From assembly GCF_000143415.4 (NCBI RefSeq), contig NW_003314405.1:82282-146281 (forward strand): a stretch of 64,000 bases of DNA. The letters are read 5' to 3'. The notes beneath the pieces were generated by a model that was not told the origin of the DNA, ran no database searches, and saw only the letters and a program-made list of their open reading frames with translations. How positions within the stretch are numbered: the first letter of the stretch is position 1; every line of letters begins with the position of its first letter. This DNA is from Selaginella moellendorffii (lineage: Eukaryota > Streptophyta > Lycopodiopsida > Selaginellales > Selaginellaceae). Shown piece by piece: positions 54,905 through 64,000 of this stretch. A program made the translations under genes and the position numbers.

Positions 54905-55320
54905 TAAGTGTAAACAATTAATTTTTTCATTCTACTTTAGTCACTTAACTACACCTTTAACCACTCACAACCTCTATAAGTTCTACTCCCAACTTGGGGA
55001 CATGTTAGCCTCGTGAATAACATTTATGCCACTCAGCTTTTGCATTTGGTCTAAGTGCTCCACATGTCCAATCTCATGACAGACACCTCAAAGGCACCAC
55101 TGACATATCAACCTATTATGCTAAGTCCATGACTCAGACTTGGACTTGAACTTGGTCTTGAATTCAGACTCAGATTTAGTCTTAGTCTTGGTCTCGGTCT
55201 TGACCTTGATCTTGGACCCAATTTCAGTCTCTAGCTTAGACTCAACTTTGGGCTCCATTTCAAACTTGGTCTCCATCTTGGACTTGACCTTGGGCTCCAT
55301 CTCGGACTTTGGCAATGCAG
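54905..55320 (-). repeat. Inverted, internally deleted LTR remnant
   Basis: gtgtaaacaattaattttt at 54908 is the reverse complement of the LTR 3' end (compare 62819-62836). Blocks at 54955-55100 (ctctataagttctactccca, gcatttggtctaagtgctcc) match 62640-62770 in reverse. It then jumps into the degenerate hexamer array (55130-55310, cttggtcttgaattcagac type). About 800 bp of the LTR middle is missing. Confidence 0.75.
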
Positions 55321-56264
55321 ATGCTAGGCTTGGCTATAAAGAAGCTTTGTGACCATGAAAAAAAATGAAGAAAAAAGAATGTGGTGGTCACTTTGATTGA
55401 GAGTGGATCTTTACTACTCCAGTGCTTCCATGATGCAAAGCAAGCTGTTGGTGGCGAGTTGTAGCTGATTGCTACTGCTGCCACTACTAACACTGGTAGT
55501 TGCTGCTAATTAGGAAAGAATGTGAACAAGTTGCTCCTCCAGTGGTGCAGCATCTAGCACACACATGAATCAAGTCACATTTAAAGTGGCCGCTAGCAAA
55601 ATAGACCTAAAATCTGGGAGAGAAGAGGAGAGATTTTCACAAACCAAATCACATTCTGTTGCTTTGGCAAGTGGCCGATCTTTAGCTAACTTCCAGCACT
55701 GTTGCTTTTGCCTTCCAACAAGCTCTACGAAATGCCTTCACCCTAAACTAGACTTATCTCCCACCGCTAGATGACTGGAATAAGATAATAGTAAATAGTT
55801 AACGGTATTTGTTATGATTTTTTGCTATCAACAACTTTAGATTTTTAAAGGTTATCTTTTTACAACAAATGAGCCTCACAAATTACTTTTCGAACATAGC
55901 TCAAAATGCTCAAATATGTGTAAGTTTTTTTAAGCTTTTCTTTGAAGAACTTACTATGAATCTTGTTGTAAGCTTTCATGCTTTATAGAAGCGCCTTTTA
56001 GGTGGAAAAATCCAAGCTAGGACAAAGCCTTAAAATGTCTTGACTCATTTAAGTTATATTTGCTCTTTTGCGTTCTGTGTTTTCCTGCATTTAGCAATTA
56101 GTTTTTAGCTTTTGATTGGTTTAAAGATTACTTAGTCGTTTGCTTTGTCACCCATAGCTTTATCCTCCATTTTTAACTGTGAGTTTTTATCCTTCTCCTC
56201 TTGCTCACATGCAACAGCAACTTTTTGCTCCTCCCTTGTCATTCCTTTTGACATTTTTTTCGTT
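55321..56264. other. AT-rich DNA, no gene seen
   Basis: About 940 bp with scattered short open segments and no recognisable domain, RNA or repeat structure. Confidence 0.3.
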
Positions 56265-56715
56265 AGCGTGTTTGAAGACGAGTAACTAATTTAATATAAT
56301 ATTGTACCTTTTCTTTATCCTCTGTATTTTTATCTTATTGCATGCAAGCTCTTTCTTCCTGTTCTTGGTCTTCTCTTTCCACCAAAGTTTCTTTTTATTT
56401 TTTTTCATACTTATGTTGCACAATACAAAAAGCTAAAAACAAGAACTAGTTTAGATAATAATAAAATTACATTGTCTTGCTTCTCCTCCTCATCCTTCCT
56501 TATTCCATCATCTTTCTGGACATCTTTCTGCAAATAGTGGTTAGTCTTTAGCTTGTTCGAAGATGAGTAACTATTTTAATATAAAACTATACTTTTTCTT
56601 TGTTCTTCGCATTTTTATTCTGCTACAGATGAGCTCTTTTTTGTTATTTTTGGTCTTCTCCCTCCACCAAAATTTCTCTTTCTTTTTCTTCATGCTCATG
56701 CTACATAATACATTT
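56265..56715. repeat. Two-copy tandem duplication, about 286-bp period
   Basis: agcgtgtttgaagacgagta at 56265 recurs as agcttgttcgaagatgagta at 56551, and the similarity runs about 165 bp (ttggtcttct, ccaccaaa, cttcatgctcatg). The copies differ by many substitutions, so the duplication is old. Confidence 0.65.
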
Positions 56716-57239
56716 ATCAACTTAGTTTTTCCATGCTACACCAAGTTTTTGTTAGCATTATAGGTATTAAGAACTAGTGCTAATACCTATTCTACACTTT
56801 AATCACCTTCTTTTGCTTATTGACAGAACTTGCAATGGCTTTTAGAATTTCATATCATATCTAGTGTCTAAGTATGATTTTCTTAGAGAAAAGCTACAAA
56901 AAAACCTAAATTCAAAGACTAATTAAAAAAAACTCAATATACCAATTTCTCTACAAACTCCATTGTAAGATTGTCAGAAGATTTTGTTATGAATGTCTTC
57001 ATAGTGCATCATGTAGACACCACAATCCACAACATTACTTTATAACAGGATTTGGAAAATCAAACAAATTCAACTAATAAATTAAAGACCAATATAAAGT
57101 ATACCTTTAGTTTCTTTACACTAACTTTGATCATGGGATTTCCACCATTGTAATACGTCCATTCATTTTCCAAGTACTTTGTGAAAATCTTGAAGGTTTC
57201 GCTACTATTATGTCTAATGTGATGCATAGAATTTAGTAT
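56716..57239. other. AT-rich flank of the LTR array
   Basis: About 520 bp of AT-rich DNA with no coding or RNA signal. The first LTR begins at 57240 with TGACACAC. Confidence 0.3.
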
Positions 57240-57734
57240 GACACACAAATCCCTAAGCCCCAAAGTGGAGCAAAAAAGGTGCCACATGGTAGTGGTCAAA
57301 GTGGAAGTCTAACAAGTGTAATGTGTTTAGACCAAAAGCTCTGACTTGGAAAGTCGAGAGTAGTGAAACTCCGAACAAAATGCTAGAGGAATGAGCATGA
57401 AGCAATCATTGAATGAGTCTTTAAACATGAACACAAGAAGGATAGACACATGGCAAGGGTTGTAACACATAGAAGTGTTAGGAACGAGTCTAAAATGGAC
57501 CCAAGATGGAGTCCATGATAGACCTAAGATGGAGTCGAAAATAGAGTCCAAGATAGAGACCGAGATGGACCTGAGATAGAGTCTGAGAAGGACCCAAGAT
57601 GGAGTCTGAGAAGGACTTGAGATAGAGTCCAAGGTCAAGTTCGAGATGGACATGAGATGGAGTCTGAGGTCAAGACCGAGACTAAGACCGAGACCAAGAT
57701 TGAGTCCGAGACAGAGACTGAGATTGAGTCCGAA

Positions 57735-57765
<31 letters not shown>

Positions 57766-58804
57766 ACGAGAACGAGACTAAGTCCAAGTCCGAGTTTGAG
57801 TCCAAGACCGAGGGTGAAAGCCCAAAGCATTCGTCTCCCAGACCCTACAGGGTTTGGTGAGCTCCAAAAGCATAGTAGGGAGGAGGACTTTAGTGGAGCC
57901 AGTTTGGCCTGGAAAGACCAGTATAACCAAGGAAGGTTATACCCATGTGTTGGGTGATGATATATCCACTGAGTCCAAAGCTAGAGTGAATACGGATAAA
58001 CAAGCGGGGTAGCTTGGTGAAGTGTTCAAGAGCTGATTTTAGCTCCCTTGTTAAATTGAATGGTCGATGCTCTTAATCTAAGTGTGGATGGCACTGCCTA
58101 CTTGAATACCTTGTGTAGCTCATCGAAACCTCACTCTAGCCACATGGCTAGAGCACCTAAGAGTCGAAGGTGGGAAAAGTACTCACGAGGCTCGTGTAGG
58201 GCCACGGTGTTTCAAAATGTTGTCCCAAAGTCCTGGATTATGGAAAGGAAAAAAAGTAATCCTCTGTATAGTGACCAAGAATATGGTCATATGGTAAGGA
58301 AGTCCCAGAGGTCAATGGGACTTAATGGTTAAGCTTTTGGGCTTTGACCCAGTGGCAGTATTGGCGAACACAGCTGTGGATGGAGAGGGACTTAATGGGA
58401 ATGGAAGATGGGACATTGGGGAAGGGTGTCCCCAATGTTTTTGGGCATCCTAAGGGTGCTAAAGTGTGGTCAAGGGATGACCACTCACAGATAAATGGCT
58501 TAGTCTTTGAAAGATAGAACTGTGATGCAGTTGGTTTTGGACTACCGATGTGACAAGGGTAAATGGGCATGGATTTAGCCTAACGAGCTGATATGTCGAT
58601 AGTACCTTTGGGTGTTGGTAAGGGGATCGAACACATGGAGCAATTAAACTAAATGCAAAGACTGAATGGCATATATGCCATTCACGGGGCTAGCAAGTCC
58701 TTAAATCTAGAATAGAACTTATGGAGGTTGTGAGTGAAACTCCTCCAAGTAGTTGAATGTGTAGTTAAATGACTAAACTAAAATGGAAAATTTAGTCGTT
58801 TCCA
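57240..58804 (+). mobile_element. LTR 1 of a tandem LTR-retroelement array (decayed)
   Basis: Starts TGACACACAAATCCC and ends GTCGTTTCCA, matching the ends of LTR 2 (TGAGACACAAAATCCC ... GTTTACA) over the full 1565 bp. It carries the degenerate hexamer array at 57490-57810. Compared with LTR 2 it is clearly shifted toward A/T, with many C-to-T and G-to-A differences, as expected from long-term cytosine methylation and deamination. Confidence 0.8.
57490..57810. repeat. Degenerate GAGTCC/GAGACC hexamer array
   Basis: About 320 bp built of 6-base units of the GAGNCC/GAGATGG type (gagtccgagaccgagaccga). Because the period is a multiple of three, most reading frames stay open and give spurious Glu-Thr, Arg-Pro or Leu-Gly repeats. 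The same array recurs at 61510-61840 and, inverted, at 55130-55310. Confidence 0.85.
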
Positions 58805-61281
58805 ACTTGGTGTTGGAGCTATTCCTTAGTCCAACCCTTATTGGTGGGTAAGTATTGGCATTGGAAGGTCCCAGAACTGGGCTTATCCTCAAGGAGTAGC
58901 ATGTCGAAAGGGCATAAGTCTCCACTTTAGTTCATATGTGAACATGTTAGCAATGTGGTGGATAAAAAAGGGTTATTAAGGGAACAAATTTAAGATATTA
59001 GGAACAGTATAAGGTTTTCTTTAGAAAGTTAAGGATGTGATCCAGATGAGTGTTTGACTTAACAAACTGGCTAATATGGTTGTGGTAAACAACTATAGTT
59101 GGGATCATAGGAAGAATGAAGATTCCAAAATAATAAAGCAGTCATAGGATTATCCTCATATAGTTGAGGATGGTGCTTATGAATTTGAAACTATAATTAA
59201 TGACTGTGGGAGGTTAAATACAGAAGAGGACACATGTCCTTGAAATGGTAACCGGGCCTACCTTTAATAAATGCTAGAACAACCCAAGGAGTTAAGGGTG
59301 TACTTAGAGGATGAGTCAGTATTCTTATCATATGGACAGATAGTCTTAAGGGGTAAAGATGGCTTATGCTAAATGAAGAATAATCAAGTGTCAAAATAAC
59401 ACTTGCAAAGATGGTCTTTGTGAGTAGGACATGAATACAAAAAATGATATTCTATCAAGTTGGCACCTCAAAAGTAGCCCTAAGGCTAGGACATTATAAG
59501 TTGTTGAATTAATAAAGTCTAAAAAGCTAGATAACTCAAGTGTGTCAAAGAATAGTTTTAAAGGATTGGTGAAAACATCTGGACTAAGGTGTGTTATACC
59601 CTAAGAAGGATGAGGAAGATCATAAGATCCCAATATGAGAACAATGGGTATCTCATTAGTGGCAAAACATGTTATACTAAAATCGTGAAAAGGTGTTTAT
59701 GAAAAAAAAGCAACTTTAGTGAGGAGTTGTATCTAAATACTATATTCAATTGCTAATTGATAGTTGGTAGAAGAAACAACAACTATTATATTAGCAAAGA
59801 CCTAGACACAAGTGGGAAGTGTCATAAGGCTAAGCATGTAGAGCCGATGGTGTGAAGACACCAAATATGCCAAGGTGTGTGCCTTGAGGTTAAGTTAGTT
59901 GATTCATAAGAACCCCTTGCCAATGGAAATGGAATTGGCATGGCTTAAGTTGGAAGGCATACAATTTAAGTGCAGTGACCCAAATAATGATGAAGGTGTG
60001 GAAACACTAGCAATGAGTTGTTAAACTTGACAACTATAAAACAACTAAACAAAACGTGCAACATAATTAATTGGATTGGTAGAAATTAACTTCCCAAGAC
60101 CTTTTATTAGGATAAGAAAGTTAGATATATCCCTTAAGGTGATAAATTATTTATGTTGCAATATAGTGAGTGAATGTTATAAAGGAAAATGCTCATTGTC
60201 AAAAAAAGCCATCATTAGGATACATAAACACTCTAAAACACCAGGAAATAGTGTTTGGTATTATGAAGGCATTAAATAAGGCCCAAGGGTCTAAGTCCCT
60301 AACAAATATTAGATAGGAGGTGTTATTTAACATCCAAAATTATGAAGACAGAAGAAGTCCATCTATCTAAATTAGACAAAGCCAAAAAGGATTTTGGCAA
60401 GGTTAATGACGAACATATAAATGCCTATAAGTAGTAATGTTAATTTTCATATGTAACATTACAAGGTGAGTATATCCAGATTGAGGAACCACTCCCTACG
60501 CTATTGGGTAGGTTCATCCCTAAGAATACTTGCTAAAGCATGGTAGAAAGTGTAAAGTCTAGAGGAGAATAATCGAAGGACACTTGTGAGGCCAAAAGCA
60601 AGTAGTAAAAGGATAGAATTGAACTATAGTAATTGAAGGGCATAATCGAAAATGGTTATGCAAGTTGGGAGTGGAGAATCAAGTGGGTGTTCAAAAATGT
60701 TGCTATTAGCAATTGTGATGCCATAAAAAGTTTAAAGTATGGGATTGTCTATGTTAGACCATATGGCAATTAAAAAGTTTATAAAAGGAAAGGCTTTAGC
60801 AAGCTAAGGGATAAAATCCCTTAAATATTCCTAAAGATAAGTCTAGATAGGTTGATATCTAGAAAAACAAATGTAAATGGTTTATAGGATTGCACAAAAT
60901 CAGAGTGGTGCAATAGAAGTGTGGTCTTGAAACTTGCCATGAAGCGAGGGTATCAAGGTTAGGGAATTAGTTCCTGAGTGTTCAAAGATATAGTTTTGAA
61001 TGAAAGTCAATGATTAAGAACTTTCACACTTATGCATGAAATTATGTTACGTTGGTCGGGTGACTTGCTAAACAAGATTGGCAAGTCGGGGGAATAAAAA
61101 CCCTAGTTAAAGGTGTTGACTTCAAAAGGGGTAGCCTATAGGGCCTATAGGGCCAAATATGGAAGAAGAACTAAGTTCTTAATCTATGATTCATAGTGCA
61201 CTTTGGGTATAAGTTGGTGCATCAACGTGGGGAATCATATTAAGCATCCTAGATGATGCCATCTGTAAATGCATATATATG
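58805..61281 (+). mobile_element. Non-coding internal domain of LTR unit 1
   Basis: About 2.48 kb between LTR 1 and LTR 2. It starts with a primer-binding site at 58808-58819 (TGGTGTTGGAGC, degraded from TGGTATCAGAGC) and ends near a purine tract (caaaaggggtag at 61114). I find no gag, protease, RT, RNase H or integrase blocks in any frame, so it looks like a non-autonomous LARD-type element. Its first 1.2 kb aligns with the internal DNA after LTR 2. Confidence 0.7.
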
Positions 61282-62836
61282 TGAGACACAAAATCCCTAG
61301 GCCCCAAAGTGGAGCCGAAAGGGTGCCACATGGTAGTGGCCGAAGCGAAAGCCAAACGAACGTAACACGTTTGGACTAAAAGCTTCGACTTAAAAAGGTC
61401 GAGAGTGGGAGTGGAACTCCCAACGAAGTGCTTGAGGAACGAGCACGAAGTGAGCAATAAGCGAGGCTCCAAAAAGGGACCCAAAAGGACCAACACATGA
61501 CACGTGGAAGTGTCCGAGATGGACTCGAGTTGGGGTCCGAAGTTGAGTCCGAAGTGGAGTCCGAGACGGAGTCCGAGGTGGACCCGAGATAGACCCGAGG
61601 TGGAGTCCGAGATGGAGTCTGAGATGGACCCGAGATGGAGTCCGAGATGGACCCGACATGGACCCAAGATGGAGTCCGAGATGGACCCGAGATGGAGTCC
61701 GAAGTCGAGACCGAGACCGGGACCGAGACCGGGACCGAGACCGAGACCGAGGCCGAGGCCAAGACCGAGCCCGAGTCCAAGCCCGAGTCTGAGTCCGAGT
61801 CCGAGTTCGAGTCCGAGTCCAAGTCCGAGTTTGAGTCTGAGAGGGTGAAAGCCCAAAGCGTTCGTCTCCCAGACCCTGGGGGGTTTGGTGAGCTCTAAAA
61901 GTATAGTCGAGGGAGGACTGCAGTGAAGCCAGTTTGGTCAGGAACGGCCAGTTTGGCCCAGGAAGGCCGGACCCAGTATTGGGTGATGAGCTGCCCACTG
62001 GGAAGTCCAAGACTAGAGTGAACACGGACCGACAAGCGGGGTAGCTTGGTGAAGTGTTCAAGAGCCGGCTCTAGTTCCCTCGGGAGATCGACTGGCCGAT
62101 GCTCCCAGTCCAAGTGTGGGTGGCACTACCTACTTGGATACCTGGTGTGGCTCAATGGAACCTCGCTCTAAGCCCATGGCTAGAGCACCCAAAGACAGAA
62201 GGCGAGGAGAGTACTCACGAGGCCCACGTAGGGCCACGGTGTTTCGAAATGTTGCCCCAAAGTCCCAGACTGTGGAAAGGAAGAGGAGTAGCCCTCTAGT
62301 GTGGTGATAAGGGACACAGTCACACCGTGAGGAAGTCCCAGAGGACAGTTGGACTTAGTGGTCAGGCCTGTGGGCCTTGATCCAGTGGCAATGTTGGTGA
62401 ACGTGGCCATGGACAGGAAGGGACTTGGTGGGGACCAGAAAGGAGATATTGGGGAAGGCTATTCCCCATGTCTGCAGGCATTTTGAGGATGCTATGGAGT
62501 GGATCTGGGATAGCCACTCATGGATGGATGGCCTAGTCTTTGAGAGATGGGATTGTAATGCAGGTGGTGTTGAACCACCGGGGTGACCAAGGTGAATGGG
62601 CATGGCTTTAGCGTAACAGGCCGATATGTTGGTGGTACCTCGGGGTGCCGGTCATAGGATCGGACACGTGGAGCACTTGGACCAAGTGCAAAGGTGGAGT
62701 GGCATGAATGCCATTCTCGGGGCTAATAAGCCCCAAGTCCTAACTGGGACTTATGGAGGTTGTGAATGAGACTCCTCCAAGTGGTTGGAGGTGCGGTTAA
62801 GTGACTAAAGTAAAATGGAAAAATTAGTTGTTTACA
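61282..62836 (+). mobile_element. LTR 2 of the array (better preserved)
   Basis: 1555 bp, TGAGACAC ... TTTACA, aligned end to end with LTR 1. Its hexamer array (61510-61840) is GC-rich and regular. It is followed, after three bases, by a clean primer-binding site rather than by host DNA. Confidence 0.8.
61510..61840. repeat. Hexamer array inside LTR 2
   Basis: About 330 bp of gagaccgagaccgggaccga and gagtccgagttcgagtccga type units. It mirrors the array in LTR 1 but with more intact CpG dinucleotides. Confidence 0.9.
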
Positions 62837-64000
62837 ACTTGGTATCGGAGCTGTTCCTTAGTCTGACTTTTATTGGTGCTCAAGTATATCACCACTAGTG
62901 TTAGCATCGGAAGGTCCGAGGAGTGGGCCTATCCTTGAGGAGTAGCAGGTCGGGAATACATGGCTCTCCATTACAGTTCATGTGTGAACTTGTAGACAAG
63001 GTGGTGGATAGAAAAGGGCCAATAATGGAACGACTTTGGGATCTTGGGAACAGTGCAAGGTTTTCCTCATTGAGTTGAGGAAGTGATCCAGATGAGCGTT
63101 TGACTCAACAAACTGGCTAACGTAGTTGTGGTAAACAACTATAGTTGGGATCACGGGAAAGATGTAGACTCCAAAACAATAAAGGAGTCACAAGATTACC
63201 CTCATATAGTTGAGGCTAGTGCTCATAACTTTGAGACCAGAATTGATGACCATGGGAGGTCAAATACAGAAGAGGACACAAGTCCTTGAAATGATAGCCG
63301 GGGCTACCTCTAATAAATGCTAGAACAACCCAAAGAGTTGGGGGTGTACTCAGAGGATGAGTTGGTATTCTCATCACATGGACAAGTGGTCCTAAGGGGA
63401 AAAGGTTGCCCCAAGAGAACAAATCAAGTGTCTGAGTAACACTTGCAAAGATGGTCCTTGTGAGTAGGACCTGAATACAAGAAGTTGTATTTTAGCGAGT
63501 TGGCACCTCGAAGACTAAGACCTCGCAGGTCGTTGGATTAACAAAGTCTAAAATGTTGGATGACTCAAGTGGAGTCAGAGAATGGTCCTAAAGGATTGGT
63601 TGAAGCATTTGGACTGAGGTGTATGGTGCCCCATAAGGTATGGGGAGGATCATAAGATCCAAGTATGAGAACAGTAGGTATCTCATAAATGGCAGAATGT
63701 ACCATGCTAAAGTTGTGGGAAAGATGTTCCCAGAAGAAAGCAACTTTGGCCCAGAGTTGGGTGCAAACACTATAGTGCGGTGCTAACAGATAGTTAGCAT
63801 GAGGAATAACTATATTAGTCTTAGCAAAGACCTAAACACTAATAAGTAGTGTCATAAGGATAGGCTCGTGGGGCCAATGGTGTGGAAACACCAAATGTGC
63901 CAAGGTGTGATACCTTGAGGTTATGTTAGTGGGTTCATAAGAACCCCTTGCCAAGGGAATCCCAACGGAAATGGGAATGATATAGCCTAAGCTGGAAGGC
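62837..64000 (+). mobile_element. Internal domain of LTR unit 2 (runs off the window)
   Basis: Starts with primer-binding site TGGTATCGGAGC at 62840-62851, one mismatch from the initiator-Met consensus TGGTATCAGAGC. The remaining 1.15 kb aligns with 58820-59970 (for example tccagatgagcgtttgactc, ggtaaacaactatagttggg, tacagaagaggacaca). No coding domain is visible up to the edge. Confidence 0.75.

Noticed and set aside
55121-55352. Lys/Glu-Thr-rich and Asp/Leu-Val-rich frames on both strands
   Set aside because: Inverted remnant of the same LTR hexamer array.
57327-57860. Open frames across the first hexamer array (Glu-Thr and Leu-Gly rich)
   Set aside because: Same cause: low-complexity LTR DNA, mirrored in the second LTR with different residues.
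61191-62061. Several long open frames on both strands with Leu-Gly, Ser-Arg or Ser-Asp repeats
   Set aside because: They arise from the hexamer array in the LTR, which has no stops in most frames because its period is a multiple of three. No start context, conservation or domain.

Overview
This window looks like nuclear DNA of a land plant with a compact genome, most likely a lycophyte such as Selaginella; the species is an inference. Introns are very short (mostly 45-90 bp, GT-AG), genes are often about 100 bp apart, and telo-box-like AAACCCTA motifs sit near gene starts. The plant gene families include PPR proteins, a MYB-CC factor, the SGR2 lipase, a UGT, polyubiquitin with a leader intron, and U1 snRNA with a plant-type promoter. 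I rebuilt the multi-exon genes by hand from splice sites and reading-frame continuity.

Layout. 1-32.7 kb is gene-rich: the first exon of a PHO1/SPX-type gene (1-87, minus), an intronless LRR-Roc-COR protein (3601-7908, minus), a kelch gene relic, a MYB-CC (PHR1-like) factor (8778-10145, minus), two paralogous PUS6-type pseudouridine synthases in opposite orientation (10342-12250 minus; 18443-20413 plus), a plastid-type glucose-6-phosphate 1-epimerase (12348-13974, minus), a degenerate helical-repeat protein, an unrecognised glycosylated membrane protein, a small conserved plant protein, a HAL2/SAL-type bisphosphate nucleotidase, Mediator MED21, a UDP-glycosyltransferase, a PLS-type PPR protein, an unrecognised 450-residue protein with an internal duplication, and a five-unit polyubiquitin gene.

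32.7-47.5 kb is a graveyard: copia fragments (two integrase pieces form an inverted repeat), a relic of the epimerase gene, a syntaxin relic, an intron-containing DXR pseudogene with several frame breaks, a PPR tail, a truncated second copy of the 34.5-kb gene, a decayed AT-rich Helitron RepHel, and a deleted second copy of SGR2 exons. One apparently intact gene (34538-35530) survives inside it.

47.5-51.6 kb is a small intact island: a U1 snRNA gene (47601-47762) with USE and TATA elements, and a complete 19-exon SGR2-like DDHD phospholipase. 51.8-64 kb is repeat-dominated: a PPR pseudogene, a LINE zf-RVT remnant, AT-rich DNA, an inverted LTR remnant, and a tandem [LTR + non-coding internal] array with about 4.04-kb periodicity. 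Its LTRs carry a degenerate GA(C/G)-type hexamer array and are followed by initiator-Met-type primer binding sites.

Functionally, PHO1-like and PHR1-like genes (phosphate export and phosphate-starvation transcription) lie about 9 kb apart. MED21, U1 snRNA and polyubiquitin are housekeeping functions. DXR (plastid MEP pathway) is present here only as a dead copy, so a working copy must lie elsewhere.
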